A stretch of DNA of 64,000 nt from Dryococelus australis. Taxonomy: Eukaryota; Arthropoda; Insecta; Phasmatodea; Phasmatidae. Made by a program: the position numbers and the translations under genes. This document shows positions 33,211 to 45,849 of this stretch, piece after piece. The stretch's first letter is position 1; every line of letters begins with the position of its first letter. Under the pieces are notes generated by a model. That model had not been told where the DNA came from, did not search any database, and saw nothing but the letters and a program-made list of their open reading frames with translations. The DNA is taken from contig CM057009.1 of assembly GCA_029891345.1 (NCBI GenBank), positions 304,483,166 through 304,547,165 of the forward strand, in the 5' to 3' direction.

Positions 33211-33266
33211 AATGTGGATTAAAGAATTTGCATGTATTCACAGTTGTGGGTTTTATTTATTATATA

Positions 33267-33834
33267 CAGGTTGTTAAGAAATTAAACACCCAAACTGCAG
33301 GAAGTGATTCCTTATGAAAAATTAAGTCGAAAATATACAGTACACCATACACTTAAACAGAATATTAAAGCAGATATGAGCATGTGAAAATTTGGCTTCG
33401 AAAACTTATTTTTGCTGAATGACTTGTACTTTCTGCCAGCGGTAGGGATCACAGTGATTTACCCATAGTACGTCCCACATGGTTAAATGGGACACACCCA
33501 TTTGACGTTCTATGGAGCGTTGTACTAGCGGAGGGCATATTGTCAATGTGCTGAAGTATCCCTTCACCAAGCCGAACAGTGCACACAGACAATGGCCAAC
33601 ATTATACGTGTGTGTCTGTAACATAAGAAGCATAAGTCACATTTTTGCTGCAGACTTTGTAAGCATTGTACAAGGCAGTCAGGAAAAATACATTTTCAAA
33701 ACCCAATTTTCATAGGCTCATATCTCCTTTCATGTTCCATTTAGGCATACAATGTCCTATATATATTTTTTGACTTTAATTTTCATAAGGAATCACCACC
33801 CACAGTTTGTGTGTTTTACTTTCCGAACAACCTG
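33267..33834 (-). mobile_element. Mariner-superfamily element, internally deleted, ~75-bp TIRs
   Basis: TA-flanked ends read CAGGTTGTTAAGAAATTAAA on the left and CAGGTTGTTCGGAAAGTAAA from the reverse complement of the right. Similarity continues through TGATTCCTTATGAAAATTAA, about 75 bp in all. Inside, the minus strand keeps part of a DUF4817-type helix-turn-helix transposase N-terminus (PPLVQRSIERQMGVSHLTMW, then PYRWQKVQVIQ, 33,540-33,406). The catalytic DDE/D part is deleted. Confidence 0.78.
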
Positions 33835-33835
33835 T

Positions 33836-34274
33836 ATATTATACAGTAATATATAATATTACAAAACATTTTTTCCCACGACTGTATAAAGAGTTTAATT
33901 TAGCCACTATGTGAATTACCGGTATTTTCTAAATAATTCTGTACAGCGAACTAATGTTAGTGCCTAAAAAATATCTGGTATTAGAGATAATTTAAATTTG
34001 ATTACAGAAAGCAAAATGTTATTTTTGTGAAGTGATTTCATTGTTTAGTAAATAATCAAAACATTTTTTGGCAAGTTCAAATTCCGATTACAGCTATCAC
34101 ACACACACAAACTTATATTAATGTGTGTCTTCCTACATAACACTAAACAATGATAACTGGAAAGTAGTTGCATATGGAGTAAACAGTTGTTCACATTTAT
34201 ACACAATGAATATGAATTTGACTACTTTCAGTTGCATACTAATCATGAAAAAATAGTTCATAGCATACTGGGTA
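33836..34274. other. AT-rich intronic sequence, nothing recognised
   Basis: No gene or repeat recognised. Contains a short CA run near 34,105. Confidence 0.4.
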
Positions 34275-36472
34275 TACTCAAATAAATGATGATAAACACC
34301 AGAGTGGGCTATATGAGTATAAATGGAGCATACAGTATTTCATCAAGGAACAAATTATCTAACATCCATACATAACCCTCTAATGGCAGTGGCAACGTAC
34401 AGGGGCAGGTAGGTAATTCTGTATACTCGACATATTAACCAGCCTTTACGCAATTCTGCACACCTGTAACACAGCTCAGTACCGCACTGCTGCATTGCAG
34501 TAGTGTGACTTAGCTTGCCATAGTGGACGGACAGTTATTCCAGTGTACAGTTTCTCAGAGTTGACAGATATGATTATGGTGTACGGGGAAGTACAAAAAA
34601 ATTCAAGTGCAGCAGTCAGATTGTACCAGGCATGGTACCCCAACACACCACAGCTGACATAGACCATGTATCCTAGGCTTAAACAAAGGCTGCAGGAAAC
34701 TGGCCGCCTGCAAGTGAGGAAGGTGGATGCAGGGCTAGAAGAGGAGTGCACACACCCAAGTTCAAAGAGGCTGTGTTGGAGCATGTTGTTAACCCAGGAA
34801 CTAGCACGTGCGTCATTTCTCACAAAATGGGTGTTGGCCACATGGCTGTGTAGAATGTCACTCCACCCTTACACCCACCAGCATGTTTAGGCACTGAAGC
34901 CAATACACTTTGCAAACATGTTTAGTTCTGCAACTGGATGCAGCACTGGTGTGCTACCGACGACAACTTCCCACCATCGGTGCTGTTCACAGATGAAGGC
35001 ATACCATATTGTGGCGTGTATAGGCAGCACCAGAAGTTTTTGATGAAAAATTATAGATAATTTATATTTAAAGTATAGGCCTCACTGAATATTTGTCAGA
35101 AACAGAAAACTATGGCGACGTCAAACTAATTTGCCATCTGGTGTGTCCTCCTTGCATGGCAGAAAAAAATAGCCAAGCAGGTATGTGGCAACATGGAGTA
35201 CGAAGAGGGGAAGTGAGACCATTTCGAAGGGGGAGCAGAAGGGAGTGACAAAGAAACCGGTCATGGAAGAGTGGGTGAGGTAATGGAAAGGAGGAATGCA
35301 AGCGAAGGAGAAATAAAGTAATGAGAGTTTTGAAAGGAGGGCTGCAGGATGCAGAGCAAGATGTAGAATAAAAAAGAAAACGACCCATCAGAAGGGAAAA
35401 AAAGAAAGTGACCCCAGCTCTGCCTTCACAGGGCGGCCCATAATCATTGGCCCTTTAAGCATTTAAATAAGAGTGATGATAAGCTATTAATTTGTTCTTA
35501 TTTTATTTTACTCCCTTAGAAACTAAGTTAAAGCATTAAAATGAACTATATCTTGACAAATTTCTAAACATGTTTTGGGGAAAAAAACATTTTGTTAATG
35601 CCAATATCTTGTAAATAAGCCGCACCCTTTTTGTAGACTTTTTTTTTTTTGTAAAAATGGGCTGCCTACATACACCAAAATACGGTATTTACAAAGGCTG
35701 ACTTCAACAGACAGAACAGCCATTCATGGTCTGACAAAAACCCACGGACCACGCACACTCGATCGCATCAAGTACACTTCTGTGTAAATTTGTGAGCTGG
35801 AGTTGTTTGTAACAGAGTCATTGGCCTGCATTTCATACCACCTCGTTTCAGTGGCATTATGTATCTCCAGTCCTTCAGAACTTGTTACCAAAATACTTGC
35901 AGAAAGTTCCTTTAGATGCTAATGAGGTGATGTGATTTCAGCAGGACAGGGCTCAATATCATTTTGCCATTGCAGTTTGCAGGCACCTCAAAGTGCACTT
36001 CCCAAACTGGTGGATAGGTAAGAGAGGCCACACAGCATGGTCACTATGCTCACCTGACACCAAACTGCCCGACTTCTGGCTGTGGAGCTACATCAAATTG
36101 ATGGCATAAGCCACACCACCTTACAAGAGGGATGAGCTCGTTACGTGGATACAGAGAGCAGATTACACCATCAATACCATGCCGGAAACCTCTGAACGTG
36201 AATTGAAAAAATGCTTAAGTGCTGCACTGCCGGTGTCACCAACACGTTAACAGACATTGTAAGCCCCATGCTTTCTGCCAAAATGTGTAAATAAATTGTC
36301 AATTTATTGCACTGCCTGTTGCCTAAAAATTGTGATTTCATACTCACTACTGTAGATTACCACTGCCATTACCAGGTTAACTATGGATTTTAGACAATTT
36401 GTACCTTGGAGAAATATGCTCCATTTGTGCTCATTTATCCCACTCTAGTGTTCATTATCATTTATTTGAGTA
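34275..36472 (+). mobile_element. Mariner-superfamily (DUF4817/DDE) transposon with >=120-bp TIRs, itself interrupted
   Basis: Long inverted ends: TACTCAAATAAATGATGATA at 34,275 matches the reverse complement of 36,472 downward. The match continues through AGAGTGGG, AAATGGAGCATA and TAATGGCAGTGG over about 125 bp. Between them lies a decayed transposase: VYGEVQKNSSAAVRLYQAWY (34,575) and PRLKQRLQETGRLQVRK (34,672), the DUF4817 region; then VLFTDEG with the first Asp (34,983). After the nested MITE come HSWSDKNPRTTHTRSH, IPPRFSGIMYLQ and, near 36,060, SPDLTPLDFWL-type sequence with the second Asp in altered form. Multiple stops. Confidence 0.8.
35002..35687. mobile_element. MITE nested in the mariner-superfamily transposase
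   Basis: Ends TACCATATTGTGGCGTGTATAGGCAGC and (reverse complement) TACCGTATTTTGGTGTATGTAGGCAGC form a roughly 27-bp TIR with TA at the junctions. It interrupts the transposase directly after VLFTDEG, and the frame resumes with FNRQNSHSWSDKN after 35,687. Its interior has a purine-rich block (35,190-35,400) and a poly-T near 35,640, without an ORF. Confidence 0.8.
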
Positions 36473-38796
36473 CAAACTGCACAGATGATTTTAAATTTAA
36501 GTCTAACTCCTAAGGGTGGAACATACCTTTTTAATTTGAACCTGAAATACTAATTTCATGCAAATATTTGAGGAAGCACTTAATATAAAACAATGAGTGC
36601 ATGAATATTCTGTACCTGCCACAGCAAAAACATGTTGACATCATAAACCTATTTCAGATAAATAATCAGGGTTTGCCACCTTTATTTAAGAGGCTGTTCC
36701 AGCACCAGCCAAATTCCTTGGTTGCATGTTAAGAGAGCTTGTAGTGGCTCTACTGTTAGCTTCTTATAGCTCTCAGTTTGTATCCAAGAGCCAGATGGGT
36801 CTTTCAACAGTATATGGCCTAACACTCCTTTGTCACTATGTTTATAAATTGGATGGTATAAATGAAAGTATGCAGCTGCTCAAAACTCGTGAATTTTAAG
36901 CATATGCTCAATCCTAATGAATTCCCTTCATCAACTGTAATTTCACTAAACTGTCACACACCTATATGTGAATCACTGTTTTGTATTGTTTGGTGCAGGG
37001 CAATGGGGAGGCATCTGTGTAAAGCTGTTATCTATAGGACATATGTATCAGTAATTATAACACCAATAATATATTATACCTAGGGGCACGATTTTGTGGT
37101 GTTATTTTAAGGTAAATTTTGTTTTTAAAAATACCTGATTTCCGTGTTATCAGTTTTATTATGAAAGTTTTAAAAATTGAGATGTAACTAAAATTGTGGA
37201 TTATTAGAGCCACCATTATGTTGTTATTTTAACACAAATTTTATTATTAAAAATTGTTGATAATTTATTCTTATATGCATATTTCCATTAAAATTTGATA
37301 GTTTATGTAATTTAATAAACAAGAGAAATAAATTTATTTATGCAAAGGTAACACAAAGCATTACCATAGATTTAAAAAATCACTTTTTAAAGTTTTGTTT
37401 TTTCGTAACTTGTATGTTGAGGTTCCTAAACAGTGTGGTTTTTTGTAACAGTCTTACACGAATGGCTTGGATATCGTTTTATAGACAAAAAAAAATTCAA
37501 TACTGGAAATAAAATAATATTTATATTTGCTTTTACAATTTTGCTATTCTCATTAAACGATCATTTCTCTTCCACATGGTATTTAATATTTACTGATGTT
37601 ATTCACTCAACTCAAATGACAGCAGCTTAAAATAATATTTTTTTTCTTCCTATCATCTGAAAACTTACTCAGTTAATACATTTTTTGATACTGATTGTTG
37701 GTCAAGGTTTCACAGATAAAATAATATATTTTGGTTAAATTTAATTTATTTTGTGTTTTAACTTAAATTTCGGTGTTTGGCATTGCATTAACTGCGTTTC
37801 AGTGTTAATTCGGTTTTATCGCTATTCAACGTATAATCTTGGCTCTAATTATAACACGTAATACTTAACTCGCCCTCAGACCTTGATGTTAAGAGTCGTC
37901 CAAATCTCTTCACTCACTCACTTACCTCTCTCATAATAGCAGCTCTGAAAATTATGTAAACATATAATTAAAACATAATTTGAATTAATAAAATACGATA
38001 CATAAAAAATAACAACACATAACCGACAATTACAGCAAAAATGTATTATGGATTATAATACAGTTCAACATGTCCGTGAATATGCATGTTACCAGTCGTA
38101 CCAACCATATTTCGATACAACCAAATCTGCTCACCAATTTCAAACTACTTCTTCTTAGGAAAAAATATTGAAGCATTACCAAAACACTAATTACAGCAGT
38201 ATTATCAACCTTCCCCACATGAACTGGAAAAGTCTTCCAACAGATTATATCACATGTATCAATATCACTAATTTCCTTAGGCGCAGGATCCTTTTAGGTA
38301 TGCGACTTTCTGAAAAAACACATTTCCACCCTTAACACTACCAGCCTTGACAGTAATCCCTTGGACACCAAAACAGTACAAAAACGACAACAAAATATAA
38401 CTTTCCTCTGCATCAACAATATCAACAGTACAAGACCTGTCTTCCTTATCAACATCCTTAGAAAACAACAAAATATTATGGTATACTTTTTTAGGGTAAT
38501 ACCTAGAAACCTGATTCTGGCGAGGATACGTAATTCATGTATCTACTATAATGACACAAAGCTAAATTAACTTCATGAACTAGTCACAACATTTATAATG
38601 ATAACAAAATTCCACAGATAACATATCACAACACATTTAGGAAGTCAAACTACTGCAATGTTTAAAGTGCTGGAACTGTAAGCCTGAGAGCCTAATTAAG
38701 AGAAGATCTCAAGAGGATGTCCTGCAACATTAGGTGGAATGCTTCTGCCTATAACCAGATCAACCAGACCTTCCAACCTTTCGAGATTTTGACAAA
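36473..38796. other. Intronic AT-rich sequence, no assigned feature
   Basis: No recognised element. On the minus strand 38,560-38,030 has several open segments (for example KDVDKEDRSCTVDIVDAEES) that look coding-like but match nothing I know. They may be an old, unassigned transposon ORF. Confidence 0.3.
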
Positions 38797-38802
38797 ATAC
38801 TG

Positions 38803-39052
38803 AGTGAGTTAAGAGATTTGGGTGGCTCTTAACAGCGAGGTATTGAGAGCAGATGAAGGTGATTGAAGTGAATATGGAGCGGCGCCTTAATGAAAGGGCA
38901 GAGGAAACTAGAGATCCCTGAGAAAACCTGCTGACCAACACCATCGTCCAGCATGATTCCCACTTGAGAAAATCCAATGACCCGGCCGGGTATTGAACCT
39001 GGTTCGCCTTGGTGGGAGGCGACCGTGCTAATAGCTCAGCTACCGTGGCCGC
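38803..39052 (-). mobile_element. tRNA-derived SINE, second copy of the 33-kb family
   Basis: Same order of blocks as 32,959-33,210: AAGAGATTTGGG, AACAGCGAGGTATTGAGAGC, GAAAACCTGCTGACCA, CATCGTCCAGCAYGATTCCC, then tRNA-like head (minus-strand B box GGTTCAATACCCGG). No clear target duplication could be read, so it is older or its flanks have decayed. Confidence 0.8.
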
Positions 39053-39694
39053 AGTCGAAATAATAAAATTTTATTTGAATATTCACAGATTAATTTTAAT
39101 GAAGCAGTCATAATTTAACCTGAACTGACCCCTATTAGTTTTAACCACGAATACCTAACATAGTTTTTCATCAATACCCTGAGTTAGTTTGGAGAAGAGA
39201 CATTATTCAATAATTTTCTTTTTTTAAAGTTCATAAAGGTTTGTACACTTCCTTAAAATGCCTTGATTTTCATGATAGGTCCTTCTTAAATAACTAAACT
39301 CGTTACTGTATTGTTTGCAAAACAGGAAATCATTTTAGCCATTTCCAAATGCTTTTTAGGCTGGAGGCATTTGTTAGTTTATGCCGCCATCTTTGATCTA
39401 CAATATATGACAAGCAAATTGTTGTGGAATGCTAAATCCTTGTACATATGCACATTTGTTAACTGTGTGTATTTCCATGGTACATTCACAAGTGTATGTA
39501 ACATGAAATCCAAGGATACAAACATTGGAAATAGTTTCCTGTTTGCTCCTGTATATGGCAAGTAATTGACTACTGTCATGTAAATAATTCTTTGAGTATG
39601 TGCTCTACTTGTGATAGCCCATGAAAGTAGTGTTAATTTTGTAATGATGAACTTTTTGTACGTAAAACAGATGTAATGTTTCAAAGCCTTCAAC

Positions 39695-42460
39695 ATGCCT
39701 AGCGGAAAGTGTGCTTTTAATTACAATTGGCTTAGCAAGAAAGTATATAAAGAGTGGTTGTGGGAATATTCATTATAATAAAGTGACAGATATTGGTGCG
39801 ATGGTTGAGAATGCCCTGAAAGTACTCGTGTAAGGTTTGTATTTCTTTATATTTCACATTTAAAAACACTTACTTTATATTTGTTTGAAAATTGTAGTTT
39901 TTTTTTTGCTATAGTTTTGAGTTATGGTCTAAGTTGGCACACACAATAGAGTTACTTAATAAGACTTGTTGTGTTGTGATGACCCTCAGCCATCAGAGTT
40001 TTCATGCTGGTGACAAGCGTTGGAAGTTAATTTTGTCGCTTGTCAGAAGAGATAAGCAATAAAAAGAGTAACAGTTAATTAAACACACAACATTTTGTTT
40101 GTTAGTATTGTTATTAAATTCTCAAAACTAGTGAAACATGATTCATGTAAATAGTCTTACTTGTATTTACAAACTGATGAATATTAGTCTATGCAGTATT
40201 TTTATCAAATATATTATATTTTAGCTTTCAATTATTGTAATCTTCTGTGTTGCATTTTGAACTTTTGATAGGAAATACAATTTTGTTTATGTTTTCAGGT
40301 AAGTAACATTCAATGCACACAAGTGAAAACCACCATACAATGAACCATTTCTTCAAGGTTGCTTCTCAGGAAAGAATTGAAGACAGCAAATCAACACTTG
40401 CAGTGCCAAACATCATCTCTAACAGCCACAGCAGGAGTAGTGGCTGAAACGAGCACTGCATCTGGTCAAAGAAACACACTTGTACCATTCCTAACTAGCA
40501 AGACTGCTATTACAGCAGAGATTTTATGGGCAACGAAATGTGTAGATTCCAATTACTTGTACAATTCATGTAGTGATATTAGCAATGTATTTGTGACTAT
40601 GTTCCCCGACAGTGAAATTGCTCTGCACTTTTCATGCAGGGAGAAAAAGTGTGCTTATTTGTGCTGTTTTCATATTGCACCACACTTCAAACAGTTGATG
40701 TTACAATGTGTAATGTGTTGATACAGCTACTCATTATATTGTCTTATTTGATGAAAAATTGAACTCAACACAGTCAAAGCAAATGGACATATGGGTTAGG
40801 TTTTGGCATCTGACACTAAATGCAATTTGTAATACATATCTTGCATCTATTTTCATTGGTCACTTAAAATCAGCTGATATTACAGCAAGTTTCAAAAGTG
40901 CAGTTGCAAATATAAATTTATCAAAGTTAATGCAAATCTCCATGGATGGACCAAGAGAAAACTATAAATTTTATGAACAAATGCAAAAAGAATTGAAGAA
41001 TGAATATGATTATCAACCTGTAAATTTGGGTTCATGTGGGTTAAATGTTTTAAATAATGCTTTCAAAAATGGATTTACAGCATAATGGTTGGAGTGTAGA
41101 GTCTTACTTGGTCAGCCTATACAGACTTTTCAAAGACTCTCCTGCTAACACCATCACATACAGAGAAAGTAGGCACAGATGGTTGGATAACGTGAGAGCT
41201 GCTGAAAGGGCCCTAGCAATATGGGATAGTTTGAAACAGTACGCTGTGAATTTTTCAATAAATAAAATTGCAAAGCCAACCTGTAGATAATATCTGACTG
41301 TGTTTTCTGCTCATGAATATGTTTAAATGCCAGTCAAATTTAATTTTTTTCTGTGTGTTGCATAACTTTTACTACCTTTTTTGACACTATATCAGTCAGA
41401 CAAACCATTTGTACCTTTTACTGCAAATTATCTTAATACGCTGGTTCGAAAGATTTTGTCAACTTTCAATGCTATCATAGAAGAAAAGAAGAAATGTATC
41501 AAAACTGCTGTAAAATTAGCAGGATTTGAATTTGGTAGTGATGTTAAGAATTATATTTACAAATTTTGTTAAAACTTGCAGCAGATCAACTACTTAAAAG
41601 AATTTAAATAAAACAAAAATATCAACGAAATAATATAGAAATCAAATAAAGTATGAAGCCATGTCATTTGTTTTTTCTTTTGTTCACAAAATATTGGAGA
41701 AATAACCACTGAAGTACACACTTGTACGAAACTTAATCTGTATGGATCCAAAGAAAATAACATCTGAAAAAAATGTGTGCATTATGAAAATGAAGAGTGC
41801 ACTTTCCCACATGGCAGATTGTAATCTTGTAAATGTAAAGAACAGTGACACACACCTACTGCAGTTTAAAGAATTCACAAAAAACTGCCCTTCAAGTAAT
41901 TTTTAAAAATTTTTGTGTTAATGATGACAGCATCAGACTGATGGATTTTATTACAGAGACATGTTGAATCCATGTTATGGTAGTATTTGAAATTTAGTAA
42001 AAATGCTGCTCATATTATCTCATGGGCAAGCAACAGCTGAAAGAGATTTTTCTATAAATAAAAACATGGAATTGGAGAACCTCAAAGAAATTCATGTGTG
42101 TCCCTAAGGTTCGTCAAAGACTATATTAAATTTTGTGGTCGTATATTAAAGGTTTTGATTTCAGATGAGTTAATGGCATCTGCAAGAAGTGCCAGATAAA
42201 AGTATATGGCACATCTTGCAAAAGAGAAGGAAACACATAAGCAAGACCTTATTAATGAAAATAAAAGAAAGCTAGAAGAGGAACTGCAAGCTCTTAAGAG
42301 GAATAAGCTATCATTGGAAGCAGACATTAATGACCTTGTCAAGTCAGCTGATGAGTTGAGTGAGCAAGCAGAAATCACAAAATCAATCACTCTGTTTAAC
42401 AAGTCCAATAGTTTAAGAAAAAGTACAAAAGAAATGAAAGTATCACTTGAACGTAGATAA
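39695..42460 (+). pseudogene. Second hAT transposase remnant (BED-type, intron-containing)
   Basis: ATG at 39,695 opens KCAFNYNWLSKKVYKEWL, the BED-like start. After a small deletion DIGAMVENALKV (about 39,795) ends near a donor (AAG|GTTTGT). A 0.5-kb intron ends in TTTTCAG at about 40,299. The body then gives MNHFFKVASQ, ITAEILWATKCVDSNYLYNS (40,515), MFPDSEIALHFSC, KQMDIWVRFW, LMQISMDGPRENYKFYE, VESYLVSLYRLFKDSP and SRHRWLDNVRAAERAL. The C-terminus keeps LSHGQATAERDFS-type dimerisation sequence near 42,020 and a coiled coil (42,206-42,460, EEELQALKRNKLSLEADIND). Several stops and frameshifts. No TIRs identified. Confidence 0.8.
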
Positions 42461-45400
42461 AGAAAAAAAGTTGAAAAACTAATTTTTTTGTGAAAAATTT
42501 ATTCTCTTTTATTTTATTTTTAAAAATGATAACCAATTGATTTGTTGTGAACAATGGAATAATTGCATTTGTATTAATTGGTAAACTGCTATGTGCATAG
42601 AATTAACAGTTTGATTTTGATGTCTTAAATCTTTCTTCAAGCAGAAATTCTGCTTTTATAAAATTTCACATATTTGTTCTCAAATCCTAAGTTACCATTG
42701 TTTCTATAATTATTTTTAACTATACATAAGTTAAAGACATTTCTATATTTTTTTTTAATTTAAAATCCTTACAAATTTTTTTGGACTCTTTAAAAACACC
42801 TTAATCTTGGTTTATATACAAGAGTGTACACCAATTCATATTTAATTTTCCAGGCTTTAAGTTAATGAAGATTCCCACTGACTAGAGGGGCTAGAGTTAC
42901 CAAGGGAAACAAACTGAATTTTGATAGAAAACAGAGTTAACATATTATGTCAGCAATAATAATTAATGTTGTTTTGCACATTTTTTTAAAGGTATCTGCT
43001 GTGTTATGCATTCAGTAGAACATAGGTATTGTATTAATGCTCCCCCTGTATGTAGATATTAAGTTTTGTAGTGTTGTATTACTCTGTAACACTATCTCTA
43101 CATTACTTCCTATACATCTCATTACTACACACTACACTACTTTCCATAATTTGGTACTGACAAAATGGGGCTATCTAAACCTCACATCTCCTTACAATTT
43201 TATCTACTCAATACAAGAGCTCCATCCCTCACAAACTCTGATACATACTTGGCATATATTAAGAATATTTACAAGTAAAGCAGTGATATAGCAGTAATAG
43301 TATATTATCTACTAATTGGGGCTGGCACAACAATGGCAAATCCCTAGAACCAGTGCCTATTTTTCATCCTTCAGCTCCAGACAATTTGCTACATGTGGGA
43401 AGCTTTTGCTGCATGAAGAGTTGCTCTCCAGCACTGTGAGTGCAGAAAGGCAGGTCTTCTCTGCTCTTCCAGGTGTTCTTACTGTATGGACATATCTTAC
43501 AGGAGATTGCCCATTTGATACAGAAGACAATGTTGTGGCAGAATATGGATTTTAGGTGAAACTTTATGCAATTTAGACTGTATAATAATAATGTTGATAA
43601 TGTAAATGACTAAATTTAAAGTAGGTGGCTGCTATACTGACAGTTCAAACACTACAGTGACTGCTACTCTGGTACTGTCATAGATGTGAATTTTCTTATT
43701 ATGCCATTCTGTTCATTTTTCTTGGCAACTGCAATATTTAGTTAGGCTGAAATTAAACTTCAATTATTCCTACAAAGTTTACATTTTCCTTTCACAGCTT
43801 TTTAAATTGCTTCTACGCACATCAACTTCACAAATTCACAATACTGATGTGCACATATTGAGCATAATTTTATATGTTAGTGCCTTTTATCTCTCAAATG
43901 GCTGAAGTGTGCATAAAATTGTTAGGAATGTTGAAGCACATATTCAGAAAAGTTATTAGATGTTCTGTACAAATTTCCAGCTTGTTCCAAGTTTATTCAG
44001 GGTATATCTAAAATTTCTAAGCTATTACAAGGATGTCCATTCCTCGAGGGTTCCACGTAGTTGGATGTATGCCCTTTCAAGCATCATGAGTTCAGGGGGA
44101 GGACTTGGCAGACAGGGGACAAGAGTGGTCATAATCCTTTGAGCAAGGAGGAAGGGGATGCATTCAAGCTGCATTAAATGAAAACTTAGTTGAAATACTT
44201 CCACATAAACTGGAAAATTGGGCCTTTCCTCCTGATATGAGACAACAGTACCCTCTTAAACTATTTGTAATATTCATGGTAATGCTGTACACAATGACTA
44301 CTGGAGTGAATAGTTCAACGCTAACAAAGTTTTATATACTAATCTTTTATAACTATGAATCACAATTTATCTTTATTCTAAATATTAATATTATATTATA
44401 CCATTAATCTACATTAGATTTCTCTTTTCAGAAAGATTTACATTTACGTGAAGTGTAGAAAATTGTAATAGTTCCTCTTGTCAAATCTAAGATGTTGCAT
44501 AATATTTTATTTTGCCAAAATCTTACCATGCATTGACAATTTGAATGTTGTGATCTTCTATGAATGTTACGATGTAGCTTTCCTTACCTTTAAATGACAT
44601 ACGAATTTCTTTTGCCACGCTGCACTATACATTTTCAAATGTACAGTATACTTTACAGTGCTGTATACTTTTATATATTTTGATCAATTTTACAGTTTAA
44701 TAAGTTTTATAGTGCTTCAGAATATGTTCTAGTTTACATTTTACACAATTATTAAATAAAGGAATTTTGTTTAAAAGAACACAGCTACTTAAAAACAATG
44801 GTAGGTAGCTATATGAAATTTCAATATTCTGTACCATATATTCTAACAAATTACAAAAGTTAATAATAATAATAATAAATATTTAATAGGCTCACCTCTA
44901 ACAATTAATATGCTCATGAGCTACTTGTTCTGTGGTATCTCCAATTTTCTTTATAACAAGGAGCTTTGTTAAAAGTTTACACAAAAGCAATAAGTAACCT
45001 TTATTATTTATTGCCTTTATTCATTTACCCACACACTGTCCTGTCCCATATAATGCCCTGATACTGAATGCATTTGTAATATTACATACTGGATTAACAC
45101 ATTGGCAGGTAATTGCCGTTTGTTGATTGTTGCAGGAATTCTACAAAAAGGTTCCCTGAAGAGAGCATAGAGGGTACCAGTCATACAGACAGTAATCAAA
45201 AAAGTTGTACAGAGTTAGGTGTTTTTAATTTAAAAGGAAGCATAGGGATTACTGTAGTGACATGGTGGTGGTAATGTATGTAGGCCTAGTCTACTTTTTT
45301 TTTTAGATTATTACTTAAAATCATGGTCACACACTACAAAAAGAACGAAACCTGAAAACACAACAAGCAGCCTTGCCACATCTACTGACTTGTTACAATG

Positions 45401-45470
45401 TGTTATCACATACAGTGAAAACATTAAAATTAAAGCTATGCTGCTATGTTAATGACCAAGGTTAGGCTCA
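42461..45470. other. Intronic sequence, mostly unassigned
   Basis: AT-rich. A frame at 43,316-43,555 contains SSTVSAERQVFSALPG, which weakly resembles the hAT dimerisation motif, but nothing supports it around. (TAA)n at about 44,861-44,879. No other feature recognised. Confidence 0.3.
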
Positions 45471-45660
45471 TGTATGAAAAAATCTGTGTGTGTGAAATTT
45501 GCATGAGAATGGAACTGTGGTATGAGAAGATTTGTCAGCATGTGAGGTGAAGTGGTAGCTAAAACCATTTAAGTTTATTATGATTTGGAATGAAGTTGAT
45601 TGTAAGTAATGCAGATGTTTTATTAAAAGCAAATTAAGCATTACTCTGAAGAATACAACA
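45471..45660 (+). repeat. 5' LTR of the interrupted Gypsy
   Basis: About 190 bp, ends ATACAACA followed by TGG (primer-binding-site-like). Shares with 53,518-53,694 GTCAGMRTGTGAGGTGAAGTG, GTAAGTAAxGxAGAxGTTTTATTAAAAG and AAGAATACAACA. Left boundary approximate. Confidence 0.6.
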
Positions 45661-45849
45661 TGGCCAATTTGTTGAATACAAAGAGTAAAGAAATACAAAA
45701 GAGTTGTGCAAAACATTAACATACTAAGTTCAATAAACCATGTACACTGAGTCTTAGGTAGGTAGCACAAAACTTCAAGGTATTTCAGCAAGAGTTGCAG
45801 ATATATATTTTTTTTAGCTATAGAAATGGAACAGCAAGTCAGTTGAAGT

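Noticed and set aside
37926-37945. 19-nt micro-exon candidate on the minus strand with good splice sites (TTTTCAG ... GTAAGTGAG) in the armadillo-like gene intron
   Set aside because: The flanking host exons already join in phase; inserting 19 nt would shift the frame.
38696-38977. 93-codon minus-strand frame
   Set aside because: Overlaps the SINE at 38,803-39,052 and is a repeat shadow.
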